Under the pieces are notes generated by a model. The model did not search any database. It had not been told where the DNA came from and worked only from the letters and a program-made list of their open reading frames with translations. Shown here in pieces: positions 15,975 to 25,776 of a stretch of DNA of 64,000 nucleotides. The translations under genes were made by a program, and so were the position numbers. The stretch covers positions 1 through 64,000 of the forward strand of contig JAVBQB010000002.1 of assembly GCA_031549265.1 (NCBI GenBank). The letters run 5' to 3'. This stretch comes from JAVBQB01 sp031549265 (GTDB lineage Bacteria > Bacillota > Clostridia > Oscillospirales > JAVBQB01). Numbering within the stretch: position 1 is the first letter of the stretch; each line of letters begins with the position of its first letter.

Positions 15975-18653
15975 ATGTCCAAAATTACTCCGCTCATGTC
16001 GCAATATCTGTCACTAAAGGAAAAGCACAAGGAGAATATCCTTTTCTTCCGGCTGGGCGACTTTTATGAGATGTTTTATGACGACGCCCTGCTGGTTTCA
16101 AAAGAGCTCAACCTCACGCTGACCTCGAGAGACCGCTCGTCGCCCTCCGATGAGCGAACGCCCATGTGCGGCATCCCCCATCACTCCAGCGAGGCGTATA
16201 TCGCCCGCCTGATCGCCAAGGGATACAAGGTCGCAATCTGCGAGCAGACCGAACTGCCCGGGCAGACGCGGGGGCTCGTGCGCCGCGAGGTGACCCAGGT
16301 CATCACGCCCGGCACCGTCATGTCAGCCTCCATGCTGGACGAAACGGTCAACAACTACATCTGCGCGGTGTACATGGACACCGAGGGCGCGGGTCTATGC
16401 TTTTGCGACGTGTCGACAGGCAGGACGCTGGCGGCGTCGGTGAAATCCGGCCCCGACGAGCCGGACGTCAGCGCGCGCGACCGGCTGTACGGCGAGCTCT
16501 GCCGTTTTTCTCCGCGCGAAACCGTGCTCTCCGACGGCGCGTATAACGACGGGGCGCTGACCGCTTATCTGCGCGACGAGCTGCGCGCGCTGACCGAACG
16601 CGGCGGCGAATGGCGCTTTTCCTTTCAGGGCGCGCTTGAACGGGTAACTGCGCAGTTCGGGCTTGGTCGCGATGAGCTTTCGCGTTCCGGCGCGGACGAC
16701 GCCGCTGTCATGGCAATAGGCGGACTGCTGTCCTATCTTTTGGAAACGCAAATGAGCGGGCTCACACACATAAGACAACTTGAAATTTATCACCCCGGTA
16801 AGTGCCTGGCGCTGGACTCCACCGCCCGGCGCAACCTGGAGATAACCTCCTCGTCAGTCACCGGCGAAAAGAGCGGCTCACTACTCGGCGTACTGGACTG
16901 CACAAAGACCTCGATGGGCGCGCGGCTGATGCGGGACTGGCTGGTATCCCCGCTCTACGACACTTCGGCCATAAACTCCCGGCTGGACGCGGTTGCGGAG
17001 CTTGTATCCTCGCATATGCAGCGGGGCGAGATACGCAGCGCGCTGAAATCGGTATCTGACATGCAGCGTTCGGCGGGGCGGCTGGCGCACGGTTCGGGTA
17101 ATTGCCGGGACATGGTGTCGCTCAGCCAATCGGCCTCGGTCATACCGTCGATAAAGCTGCTGACCGCCGTTTTTTCCAGCGCTGAACTGAAACAACTTGA
17201 AAAAGAGCTGGACAACCTGTCCGATCTGCGCGAACTGGTCGACTCCTCCGTTATGGATCAGCCGCCGCTGACCACCCGCGAGGGCGGCATAATCCGCGCG
17301 GGCTACAACACCGAGGTCGACCGACTGCGCGACATCCTGACCAACGCGCGCGGCCATATCTCGGCGCTTGAGACAAAACTGCGCGACGAAACCGGCATTA
17401 AGACGCTCAAGGTGCGGTACAACAAGGTTTTCGGCTACTATATCGAAGTTAGCGCGGCGCAGTCGGCGTCGGTGCCCGATACTTTTATTCGCAAGCAGAC
17501 ACTGGTCAACTGCGAGCGGTACATCAACCAGCCGCTCAAGGAGCTGGAAAGCGAGATTCTCGGCGCGCAGGAGCGCGTGACCGCGCTGGAGTTTGAGCTG
17601 TTCTGCGAGCTGCGTGAGAAGCTCTCGCTGATGTTCGACCGCGTCCACGCCTCGGCCGGCGCTCTTGCCCGGCTCGACGTGCTGTGCGCCCTCGCCGAAT
17701 CCGCGCACCGCAACGGCTACGCGCGTCCGTCCGTGGACATGTCCGACGTGATCGAGATTATCGACGGGCGTCATCCGGTGGTCGAGAAAATGCTGAAGGA
17801 CTCGCTTTTTGTCCCAAACGACACGAGTATTGACACCGCCGGCAGCCGCGTCGCCATCATAACCGGCCCCAACATGGCGGGCAAGTCGACATACATGCGC
17901 CAGGTAGCGCTGATTGTGCTGATGGCACAGGTCGGCAGCTTTGTCCCAGCCCGCGGCGCGCGCGTCGGGCTGGTTGACCGGATATTCACGCGGATCGGAG
18001 CCTCTGACGACCTGACCTCAGGCAAATCGACATTTATGGTCGAAATGACCGAGGTCGCCGACATCCTGCGCGGAGCCACCCGCCGGTCACTGCTGATTCT
18101 GGACGAAATCGGGCGCGGCACCTCGACCTTTGACGGAATGGCCATCGCGCGCGCCGTGCTCGAATACGCGGGCGATCCAAAAACGCTCGGCGCCCGCACG
18201 TTTTTTTCCACACATTACCACGAGCTGACTGAGCTGGAGCATTCGCTGGAAGGCGTGGTCAATTACAACGTCAGCGTCAAGAAGCGCGGCGACGATATCA
18301 TTTTCCTGCGCAAAATCGTGCGTGGCGGCGCGGATGAAAGCTACGGCATCGAGGTTGCGAAGCTGGCCGGACTCCCTGACGGCGTCATCGAGCGGGCTAG
18401 GCTGATTCTGGACGAGCTCGAGTCCGGAGCCGCGGCAGTTCCGCTCTCTGTCACTCAAATTGACGAACGTTTCTCCGCGAATGTACATGCTAAAGCCGCG
18501 TCGGCTGTCAATACTCCGAGTCACGCCGCGATTGAAGTACTTAACAAACTGCGCGCGGTCAGTCTGGACACGATCACGCCCATCGAGGCGATGATCCTGC
18601 TTAACGACCTGAAAAACCGCGCGGCTTCCAATGAGGGCACTGAAAATGGGTAA
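15975..18653 (+). CDS. mutS: DNA mismatch repair protein MutS
   Basis: 892 residues. N-terminal mismatch-binding domain with FFRLGDFYEMFYDDA (the Phe-x-Glu wedge region is FYEMF), connector, lever/clamp domains, and C-terminal ABC-type ATPase with GPNMAGKSTYMRQ (about 630), the DDLTSGKSTFMVEM signature, LILDEIGRGTSTFDG Walker B and the STHYHEL switch. It recognises mismatches and recruits MutL. SD AAGGGTGA precedes the ATG. The last bases overlap the mutL start by 8 bases, so the two partners are made together. Confidence 0.98.
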   Translation: MSKITPLMSQYLSLKEKHKENILFFRLGDFYEMFYDDALLVSKELNLTLTSRDRSSPSDERTPMCGIPHHSSEAYIARLIAKGYKVAICEQTELPGQTRGLVRREVTQVITPGTVMSASMLDETVNNYICAVYMDTEGAGLCFCDVSTGRTLAASVKSGPDEPDVSARDRLYGELCRFSPRETVLSDGAYNDGALTAYLRDELRALTERGGEWRFSFQGALERVTAQFGLGRDELSRSGADDAAVMAIGGLLSYLLETQMSGLTHIRQLEIYHPGKCLALDSTARRNLEITSSSVTGEKSGSLLGVLDCTKTSMGARLMRDWLVSPLYDTSAINSRLDAVAELVSSHMQRGEIRSALKSVSDMQRSAGRLAHGSGNCRDMVSLSQSASVIPSIKLLTAVFSSAELKQLEKELDNLSDLRELVDSSVMDQPPLTTREGGIIRAGYNTEVDRLRDILTNARGHISALETKLRDETGIKTLKVRYNKVFGYYIEVSAAQSASVPDTFIRKQTLVNCERYINQPLKELESEILGAQERVTALEFELFCELREKLSLMFDRVHASAGALARLDVLCALAESAHRNGYARPSVDMSDVIEIIDGRHPVVEKMLKDSLFVPNDTSIDTAGSRVAIITGPNMAGKSTYMRQVALIVLMAQVGSFVPARGARVGLVDRIFTRIGASDDLTSGKSTFMVEMTEVADILRGATRRSLLILDEIGRGTSTFDGMAIARAVLEYAGDPKTLGARTFFSTHYHELTELEHSLEGVVNYNVSVKKRGDDIIFLRKIVRGGADESYGIEVAKLAGLPDGVIERARLILDELESGAAAVPLSVTQIDERFSANVHAKAASAVNTPSHAAIEVLNKLRAVSLDTITPIEAMILLNDLKNRAASNEGTENG

Positions 18654-20631
18654 AATCAACCGGCTGCCCCGGCACATCGCCGACCTTATTGCCGCCGGAG
18701 AGGTGGTCGACCGCCCGGCGTCGGTGGTCAAGGAACTGGTTGAAAACTCGATCGACGCGGGAGCTCACGCCATCACGGTGGAAATCCGCGGCGGCGGCGT
18801 GCTGTACATGCGGGTAACCGACGACGGGTGCGGCATGTCTCCCGACGACGCCGAGACCGCGTTCCTGCGCCACGCCACCAGTAAAATCAGCGCCGAATCC
18901 GACCTCGATTGCGTCGCTACGATGGGTTTTCGCGGCGAGGCATTGGCGGCGGTTGCGGCGGTCGCGCGGATTGAGCTTCAAACGAGGTCGCGGGACTCCG
19001 GGACTGGACACCGGCTGCTGCTGGAATCCTCCGAGGTCATCGAATCCGAGGAGACCGGCTGCCCGCCCGGCACAACCGTCATCGTGCGCGACCTGTTTTT
19101 TAACACGCCTGCCCGCATGAAATTCCTCAAACGGGATGCAACCGAGGCCGCTAACATCCAGCTGGCTGTGGTTCGCGCCGCCCTGTCACACCCGGAGATA
19201 TCCATACGCTTTATCAAAGACGGACGCGAGGAACTGCACTGCCCGGGCGACGGATCTCTCGCCTCGGCGGTCTACTGCGCGCTGGGTCGCGATTTTGCAA
19301 AGCCCCTGTTGGAAATTCCCTGGATCGACGCGGTTCCGCTCGTGCGCGGCCTTGTCGCCCCGCCAAATGAGTCACGCTCTACCCGCAACATGCAGTTTTT
19401 TACGGTCAACCGCCGCCCGGTGCGCTCCAAAACGCTGACCGCCGCGCTGGAAGAGGCGTTTAAGAACCGCGTGATGTCCGGCAAATATCCGGTCTGCGTT
19501 ATCGATATCGAGCTGCCGTACGCGCTTGTCGACGTCAATGTTCATCCCGCCAAGCTGGAGGTCAAGTTCCAGAATGAGCGGGACGTTTTCCATGCGGTTT
19601 ATTTCGCTGTCAAAAACGCGCTGCAAGATGACACGGGCAGAGTGCATCCCGCCGAATCGAAAAAAGACGCCCATCCTCCGCTCCAAAACGGCGCGACAGC
19701 CAAGTCAAGCCCCAATCCGTCTTTTTTCCAGCGCACCGACTCCGGCAGCTTCAAAGAGAGCTACTCCGTCACCGGTAATGACAAGTTCATTTCGTCTATT
19801 CCTCCAGTTACTGACGATAACCCACCTGTTACTGTCAATCAGAGCCCAGATTTGTACTTTTCTTCCCGGACGATACATGACAATAATACGGATGTCAATA
19901 TTAGTGACGTTCCCCAAAATGAGCGCTCGTTCACTGTCACAGCGCCTAATCCGGACGTGACTGAACCTTCGCCGGAAATCAGCGATGTAAGTCAGCCGTT
20001 TTCCCTTTCCAATTACTCAGATCCCGCCGGACACTCGCAGACGACGCTGGATAACCCGGACGTGAAACCCTGGCGTGTTGTGGGCGAGGTCATGACGTCC
20101 TATGTCGTTGTTGAGCAGGATGACTGTATGCTGCTGATAGACAAACACGCGGCGCATGAGCGCATCATCTTTGAGCGCCTTATTGCCGCCGGGCGGGAGA
20201 GCTCCGGTCAGGTGCTGCTCGCGCCGCAAAGCGTCACGCTGACCTCTGTCGAGTGCGACACGCTGCTGGCAAACGCCGAACGTCTTGCGCTGCTGGGCTT
20301 TGATATCGAGAGCTTCGGAATGTCCACGCTGCTTCTGCGCGAGATTCCGGTGACTCTCGACATCGCCGACGCCGCATCCGTTCTCGCCGAGCTTGCTGAC
20401 ACGCTGCAAAACGGCAAATCCGACGCCGAAGCCGAGCAGACCCGCCATATGCTTCATACCATCGCCTGCAAAGCGGCAATCAAGGCGGGCAGCTCCAGCG
20501 CGCCGGATGAACTGGAAGCGCTGATAGAGAACGTTATGCGCCTGCCCGACATTAAATACTGTCCGCATGGGCGGCCGATCGTGCTGGAGTTCACCAAAAA
20601 GCAGCTGGACAAGTCTTTTAGGAGAATATAA
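18646..20631 (+). CDS. mutL: DNA mismatch repair protein MutL (endonuclease type)
   Basis: 661 residues. GHKL ATPase N-domain: ELVENSIDAGA, DDGCGMSPDD, RHATSKI, TMGFRGEAL. A poorly conserved Ser/Thr/Pro-rich linker (about 345-480) leads to the C-terminal domain with DKHAAHERI, ACKAAIKAG and CPHGRP, the metal-binding motifs of nicking MutL from bacteria without MutH. The first motif has Lys where many have Gln (DQHA). Start: ATG at 18646 is used; an upstream ATG at 18631 lacks an SD and lies deep in mutS. It acts with MutS to nick the new strand. Confidence 0.97.
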   Translation: MGKINRLPRHIADLIAAGEVVDRPASVVKELVENSIDAGAHAITVEIRGGGVLYMRVTDDGCGMSPDDAETAFLRHATSKISAESDLDCVATMGFRGEALAAVAAVARIELQTRSRDSGTGHRLLLESSEVIESEETGCPPGTTVIVRDLFFNTPARMKFLKRDATEAANIQLAVVRAALSHPEISIRFIKDGREELHCPGDGSLASAVYCALGRDFAKPLLEIPWIDAVPLVRGLVAPPNESRSTRNMQFFTVNRRPVRSKTLTAALEEAFKNRVMSGKYPVCVIDIELPYALVDVNVHPAKLEVKFQNERDVFHAVYFAVKNALQDDTGRVHPAESKKDAHPPLQNGATAKSSPNPSFFQRTDSGSFKESYSVTGNDKFISSIPPVTDDNPPVTVNQSPDLYFSSRTIHDNNTDVNISDVPQNERSFTVTAPNPDVTEPSPEISDVSQPFSLSNYSDPAGHSQTTLDNPDVKPWRVVGEVMTSYVVVEQDDCMLLIDKHAAHERIIFERLIAAGRESSGQVLLAPQSVTLTSVECDTLLANAERLALLGFDIESFGMSTLLLREIPVTLDIADAASVLAELADTLQNGKSDAEAEQTRHMLHTIACKAAIKAGSSSAPDELEALIENVMRLPDIKYCPHGRPIVLEFTKKQLDKSFRRI

Positions 20632-21564
20632 GTGAGCGATATTATACCTAAAGTATTATGTATTGTCGGCCCTACGGCCAGCGGAAAAACCGCGCTTTCC
20701 GTCGAGCTCGCGCTTCGGCTGGGCGGCGAAATTGTTTCCGCCGACTCGATGCAGATTTACCGGGGCATGGACGTTGGAACGGCCAAACCCACTCTGGCGG
20801 AGCGGCGCGGAGTTCCTCACCATATGCTGGACGTCGTCGATGTTGCCGACGACTTCTCGGTCTTTGACTATGTTACGTTGGCGACCGGGACTATTGACGG
20901 CATCATTTCCCGGGGCGCGCTTCCGGTCATTGTGGGCGGCACCGGGCTGTACGTTGACGCGCTGGTCGGGGGCATGAGCTTCCCCGGGCGGCCGCCGGAC
21001 GACAAGTACCGCCGTCTGCTCGCCCGCTACGCTTCAATATTCGGCCCTCAGGCGCTGCACAGCCGTTTGGCGGCGGCTGATCCCGAGAGCGCGGCCAAAC
21101 TGCACCCGAACGATGTCAAGCGCGTTTCCCGCGCGCTGGAGGTGCTGCGCGAAACCGGATGCCCGATTTCCCGGAACGGCGCGGAGCAGCAGCAGCCGCG
21201 TTATAACCCTCTGTATATCGGATTGAACTGCGCGTCCCGCGAATTGCTGTACGAGCGCATCAACCGGCGGGTCGACGCCATGATTGACGGCGGTCTGCTC
21301 GACGAGGCGCGGCGCCTGCTCGCGACAGCTCCGTTCGGCGCGACGTCGATGCAGGCGATCGGCTACAAGGAAGCCGCCGAGGCGCTGCAAACCGGCGATA
21401 CCGAAGCCGCGGCGGAGAAAATAAAAGCCGCCACCCGGCATTACGCCAAGCGGCAGCTTACGTGGCTGCGCAGAAATCCGAATATTCACTGGCTGGTCGG
21501 CACCGACAACGATGCCGTTGATCGCGCGGCTGAGCTGGCGCGCCGTCATTTTTCGGGAATCTGA
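20632..21564 (+). CDS. miaA: tRNA dimethylallyltransferase
   Basis: 310 residues. P-loop GPTASGKTALSVELA, the DSMQIYRGMDVGTAKP segment, GGTGLYVDAL, and the Rossmann-like insertion end as in the family. It transfers dimethylallyl from DMAPP to A37 of UNN-reading tRNAs, the substrate of MiaB encoded upstream. The start is GTG at 20632, immediately after the mutL stop, with AGGAG 9 bases ahead inside mutL. Its last 19 bases overlap the convergent sensor-kinase gene, so no terminator can separate them. Confidence 0.97.
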   Translation: MSDIIPKVLCIVGPTASGKTALSVELALRLGGEIVSADSMQIYRGMDVGTAKPTLAERRGVPHHMLDVVDVADDFSVFDYVTLATGTIDGIISRGALPVIVGGTGLYVDALVGGMSFPGRPPDDKYRRLLARYASIFGPQALHSRLAAADPESAAKLHPNDVKRVSRALEVLRETGCPISRNGAEQQQPRYNPLYIGLNCASRELLYERINRRVDAMIDGGLLDEARRLLATAPFGATSMQAIGYKEAAEALQTGDTEAAAEKIKAATRHYAKRQLTWLRRNPNIHWLVGTDNDAVDRAAELARRHFSGI

Positions 21565-23276
21565 CCGTCCGCGAGAGGCAGCGTCACGATGATCTCGGTG
21601 CCTTCGCCGGGCTCGCTTTTCAGCTCCACCATACCGCCGTGCATCATCGCCGTATGCTTGACAATTGACAGGCCAAGACCGGTACCCTGAACATCGGGCC
21701 GGTCTTTTTGCGACCGGAAAAACCGCTCGAAAACGCGCGGCTGCTCGCTTTGCGGTATGCCGCGTCCGGTGTCTGCCACCGAAATATGCAGGCGCTGCCC
21801 GTCATTATTAATGTTAACGGTGACTTTCCCGTCGGGCACGTTGTATTTTATCGCGTTGTCGACGAGGTTGTAAAGCATGTCGTTAAACCGCTTGGGCTCC
21901 ATCATAACCTGGGCGTCGGAGCAAGTAAGCGTCATATTCACCCGGTTCTGCTCGGCTTTGGGCGTCAGCTTTTGAATTATCCGCTCGGCGACCGGCTTCA
22001 CGTCGGTAACCGCGTCCTGGTCGGCCGCACGCTGAAACTCCAGCTCGGATATAATAAACACGTCCTCGATCAGGTTCAGCAGCCGGTCGGCCTCGATGTT
22101 AACCATCGCGAGATACCGCACCACCGCGCCGCGGCCCGCGTCTTTATCCTCGGACAGCGCCGTGGTCAGCTTCTTGATCTCGTTGATCGGCGTTCCGACC
22201 TCATATGTGACGTTGGCAGTAAACTCCGAGCGTATCTGCTCAGCCTTCAGCAGCTCGGTAATATCGGTTACCAGGATTAGCGTTCCCGCGCCGCCGTCGG
22301 ACGGTACCGGCCGTATGGTGAGCCGGAGAGTCTTGTCGTGAAAAATCATGTCGGCAAGGTCGAAAACGCGTTTGGTTCCCCGCCTGTGCGCGCGGTCGAT
22401 TTCCTCGCGGATTTTGGTATTGTGCGTGACCATCAGCAGCGTTTCGGGCTCCTCATGCTCGGCAATGCCGAAGAAAATGCGCGCCTTCCTGTTGATGTAG
22501 ATAATCTTCTGGTCGGCGTCGAGCTGAATCAGACCCTCGTCCATCATGTCGAGGATGACCTGCATTTTCTGTCCCTGTAATTTGATGCTGTCGATATGCT
22601 CGTTGAGCCGGGTGACAAGCTTGTTTATGTCGCGGGCAATCGGGCGCAGGTCGTCGTCATATGCAATCGCCTCCTCGGAGGCCGCCTCGTATGTGTCGCC
22701 GGTATGCTTGTACATGCTGTGCAGGTATTCCACCGGACGCATGAGCCGCGGTATGGCCTTGGTGCAGAACAGCAGAAACACAAATACGGCGGCGATAAAC
22801 GCGACAATCAGCGTGACCAGTTCGCCGAAAATGTCATTATAAACCTGCGACATCGGCATCGACATGCGTATCATGCGATTTCCGGCGGTCTGCTTTGCAA
22901 TATACAGCTCGTTCTCGCCAAGTACGTTGGAATACCTCGATTCTTCGCCGTACGGATATTTGAGCGCCGCCGTCAGCTCGTGGCAGACTGGCGGATCGAT
23001 GTTGCCGACGCGCGAGTCGGCCACGATATACGGCGTCTCGCCGTCCAGCTCAAAGATGGTGAGCCGTGAATCCCTCAGCGCAGGTTTGAGGATTTCGATC
23101 CTGGCTGATTCGTCGCCGCGCTCCAGAAAAGTCTCGAAAGCGGCGATTTCAGTGCGCAGGAATTCGCGGGCAGTCTCGACCTGATGCTGGGTGAAAAAGA
23201 TCATGCTGACCACGCCCGACGCCACCAGCGCCAGGCAAACAGAAATCAGCCCAAACAGAAAAATTCTCTTTTTCAT
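21546..23276 (-). CDS. PhoR-like sensor histidine kinase lacking the phospho-acceptor His
   Basis: 576 residues: two membrane segments (about 5-28 and 165-190) enclosing an extracellular sensor domain, a HAMP-like linker, a PAS domain (about 240-330), a HisKA-type dimer region and a HATPase. The ATP domain is intact: NLVDNAIKYN, DTGRGIP, FERFFR, GTGLGLSIV. The H-box reads NVTYEVGTPINEI where PhoR proteins have a His-Glu-Leu-Lys/Arg-Thr-Pro core; Tyr358 stands in place of the His. Autophosphorylation on the normal residue is therefore impossible. It follows phoU by 55 bases at the end of the pst cluster, the usual place for a phosphate sensor, but no phoB is present. It may be a pseudokinase or a phosphatase/binding form. 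Confidence 0.9.
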   Translation of the reverse strand: MKKRIFLFGLISVCLALVASGVVSMIFFTQHQVETAREFLRTEIAAFETFLERGDESARIEILKPALRDSRLTIFELDGETPYIVADSRVGNIDPPVCHELTAALKYPYGEESRYSNVLGENELYIAKQTAGNRMIRMSMPMSQVYNDIFGELVTLIVAFIAAVFVFLLFCTKAIPRLMRPVEYLHSMYKHTGDTYEAASEEAIAYDDDLRPIARDINKLVTRLNEHIDSIKLQGQKMQVILDMMDEGLIQLDADQKIIYINRKARIFFGIAEHEEPETLLMVTHNTKIREEIDRAHRRGTKRVFDLADMIFHDKTLRLTIRPVPSDGGAGTLILVTDITELLKAEQIRSEFTANVTYEVGTPINEIKKLTTALSEDKDAGRGAVVRYLAMVNIEADRLLNLIEDVFIISELEFQRAADQDAVTDVKPVAERIIQKLTPKAEQNRVNMTLTCSDAQVMMEPKRFNDMLYNLVDNAIKYNVPDGKVTVNINNDGQRLHISVADTGRGIPQSEQPRVFERFFRSQKDRPDVQGTGLGLSIVKHTAMMHGGMVELKSEPGEGTEIIVTLPLADGQIPEK

Positions 23277-23331
23277 AACCTCACCAAGATCAATAATTCA
23301 TCGGATTACGGGCGGGCGCGCCCTTTCGGGT

Positions 23332-23976
23332 TCAGGAGTCGTGCTCGCCGGTTACGCAGAATATCGCCCAGCTCGCGATATTGACCGCGTGGTCGGCGAT
23401 GCGCTCGATGTACTTCGCTATCATCATGAAATCCAGCGCCTGATCGGCGTTGCTGCGGTCCTTGACAATAAGGTCGACCAACGACGCCTTTGCCTGCAAA
23501 AAGAGATCGTCCACGACGTCGTCCCGCGCGATCACTCCGCGGGCAATTTCCACGTCGGAATGGACGTAGGCGAAAATGCTCTGTTTGACCATCTCGCCCG
23601 CGACGGTAGCCATTTTCGGAATGAGCTGCAATTTGGTGATATAGACCTGCGTATGGAGGAAGATGGCCATCTGGGCGATGTCGGCGGCCTGATCCCCGAT
23701 GCGCTGGAGGTCGTAAATCATTTTAAGCGCGGTCGATATATGGCGCAGGTCGCGCGCCACCGGCTGCTGGGAGAGCAGCAGCTTAAAGCACCGGCGCTCA
23801 ATAACGCGCTCGGCCTGGATAATGGCCTGTTTGGCCTCGATAACCAGCCGGGCGGCGTCGGCGTCCTTGTTAATAAGCGACGAAATCGCGAGATCCAGCG
23901 CATCCTCGGCGGCAGCGGCCATGGATATCAGATCTGCGTTTAGCTCAGAGAGCTCTCTGTCAAATGTTTTTCTCAT
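23332..23976 (-). CDS. phoU: Phosphate-uptake regulator PhoU
   Basis: 214 residues, all helical, two PhoU repeats of about 100 residues with the metal-site segments ERVIERRCFKL / LQRIGDQAADIAQMA and its second copy AKYIERIADHAVNIASWA. PhoU damps phosphate import by acting on the Pst transporter and, in other bacteria, on the PhoR sensor. GGGTGAG precedes the ATG. It lies between pstB and the PhoR-like gene. Confidence 0.95.
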   Translation of the reverse strand: MRKTFDRELSELNADLISMAAAAEDALDLAISSLINKDADAARLVIEAKQAIIQAERVIERRCFKLLLSQQPVARDLRHISTALKMIYDLQRIGDQAADIAQMAIFLHTQVYITKLQLIPKMATVAGEMVKQSIFAYVHSDVEIARGVIARDDVVDDLFLQAKASLVDLIVKDRSNADQALDFMMIAKYIERIADHAVNIASWAIFCVTGEHDS

Positions 23977-24161
23977 AATCTCACCCGAAAGCGGCGGGCG
24001 CGGAACCCAAGCCGTATGTCTCCCTGTTGATTTTTCAGTTCCCGGTTATCTGGCGAGGTCTGCGCGCCGGCAGCAAATATATAATTGCAGCGTTCCCGCG
24101 GCGAAGAAGACACCTTAACAGTTTATGCGGTTGAGTATAAAATGTTTCCTGCAAGATAGTA

Positions 24162-24917
24162 TCAGCCGAATCTGCCGGTAATGTAATCCTCGGTTCGTTT
24201 GTCGCGCGGCATGGTGAACAGCAGCTCGGTTTCGCTGGTCTCAACCACCTCGCCGTGCAGGAAAAACGCGACTTTGTTGGAAATACGCGTCGCCTGCTGC
24301 ATGTTGTGGGTTACAATAACTATAGTATAGTTTTTGATCAAATCGACCACCAGATCTTCGACCTTTGACGTCGAAATCGGATCCAGCGCCGACGTGGGCT
24401 CGTCCATAAGCAGTACGTCGGGGTCGACAGCCAGCGCCCGCGCTATGCAAATCCTCTGCTGCTGGCCGCCCGAGAGCGACAACGCGCTTCGCTTGAGCCT
24501 GTCTTTGACCTCATCCCAGATGGCCGCCTGCTTGAGGCTGGTTTCGACGATTTCGTCCAGCTTCGACTTGTTGCGGATACCGTGGGTGCGCGGCCCGTAG
24601 GCGATATTGTCGTACACCGACATCGGGAAGGGATTCGGCTTTTGAAAAACCATGCCCACATTGCGCCGCAGCAGGGATATGTCCGTATCCCGGTCGAAAA
24701 TGCTCTTGCCGTCCAGCATCACCTTGCCGGTAATCCTGCACCCGGGCACGAGGTCGTTCATACGGTTGAGCGTCTTGAGCAGGGTAGACTTGCCGCAGCC
24801 CGACGGCCCGATAAACGCCATGACCTCTTTGGGCTGAATATTCAGATTTACGGTTTTCAGTGCGTGAAAATCGCCGTAGTACAAGTCGAGATCGCGTATT
24901 TCAAACTTGTTGGGCAT
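24162..24917 (-). CDS. pstB: Phosphate ABC transporter ATPase
   Basis: 251 residues. Walker A GPSGCGKSTLL, PstB-specific NRMNDLVPGCRITG and PNPFPMSVYDNIAYGPR, signature LSGGQQQR, Walker B VLLMDEPTSALDP and switch VTHNMQQA. It drives phosphate import through PstC-PstA. Starts one base after the pstA stop codon, with GAGGAAT as SD. Part of pstS-pstC-pstA-pstB-phoU. Confidence 0.98.
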   Translation of the reverse strand: MPNKFEIRDLDLYYGDFHALKTVNLNIQPKEVMAFIGPSGCGKSTLLKTLNRMNDLVPGCRITGKVMLDGKSIFDRDTDISLLRRNVGMVFQKPNPFPMSVYDNIAYGPRTHGIRNKSKLDEIVETSLKQAAIWDEVKDRLKRSALSLSGGQQQRICIARALAVDPDVLLMDEPTSALDPISTSKVEDLVVDLIKNYTIVIVTHNMQQATRISNKVAFFLHGEVVETSETELLFTMPRDKRTEDYITGRFG

Positions 24918-24918
24918 C

Positions 24919-25776
24919 TTACTTATTCCTCTTTTTTCTAAGAGCGTTCACAAGCCTGGTCGCCGACAGGTTCAATGTGAATATAATCACAAGAAGGACG
25001 AAGGCGGTGGCGTACGCGGTGCTAAAATCAATGCCCTCCTTGGCTTGGATGTACATGTGCACGGCCAGCGTCCGTCCCGATTCGAAAAGCTCGGGCGGCA
25101 TACCGACGTTTGTTCCGGCGGTCAGCACAACGGCGGCTGTCTCGCCGACAATCCTGCCCACGCTGAGTATGACGGCGGCGAGGATGCCGGGCAGCGCCTC
25201 GGGCAGAACGATGCGGAGTATGGTGCGCACTTTCCCCGCGCCGAGTCCGAAGCTGCCCTCGCGGTAGGAACCGGGCACCGATTTCAGCGCCTCCTCGGTC
25301 GAGCGGATGACGGTGGGCAGCACCATTATCGAGAGCGTGAGCGCGCCGGAGATCAGCGACCACGACCAGCTGAGCGTGATGACGAAAAACAGCATTCCGA
25401 ACAGGCCGTAAAGGATGGACGGTATGCCAGCCAGGCTCTCGGTGGCGATCCGGATGACGCGCACGAATTTGCTGTCGGCTCTCGAATACTCTACCAGATA
25501 TATTGCGCACATTATGCCGATGGGAGTCGATATAACCAGCGACAGGCTGACGATGTAGAGCGTCACGAGAATCATGGGCAGGATTCCGCCGTATCCGTCG
25601 CGCGGCGCGGTGGTCAGAAACTCCCACGAGACGTGCGAAACGCCCATAACGATAATATAGCCGACAAGAATCGCGGCGGCCAGCGCCGAAATGAGCGCCG
25701 CGGCTCGCACAGCAAAACGAAGCGCCGCGGACTTTGCGTACCGCCTGACATGCCCCGCCTGATTACCCCCGGTCAT
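24919..25776 (-). CDS. pstA: Phosphate ABC transporter permease PstA
   Basis: 285 residues with about six membrane segments and the ABC-contact loop EALKSVPGSYREGSFGLGAG. The motif ESLAGIPSILYGLFG is typical of Pst permeases. Its ATG overlaps the pstC stop as ATGA (25776-25773), so translation is coupled. Forms the channel with PstC. Confidence 0.96.
   Translation of the reverse strand: MTGGNQAGHVRRYAKSAALRFAVRAAALISALAAAILVGYIIVMGVSHVSWEFLTTAPRDGYGGILPMILVTLYIVSLSLVISTPIGIMCAIYLVEYSRADSKFVRVIRIATESLAGIPSILYGLFGMLFFVITLSWSWSLISGALTLSIMVLPTVIRSTEEALKSVPGSYREGSFGLGAGKVRTILRIVLPEALPGILAAVILSVGRIVGETAAVVLTAGTNVGMPPELFESGRTLAVHMYIQAKEGIDFSTAYATAFVLLVIIFTLNLSATRLVNALRKKRNK

Noticed and set aside
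16881..17774. 297-codon minus-strand frame inside mutS
   Set aside because: Antisense to intact MutS domains, no SD, no recognisable domain.
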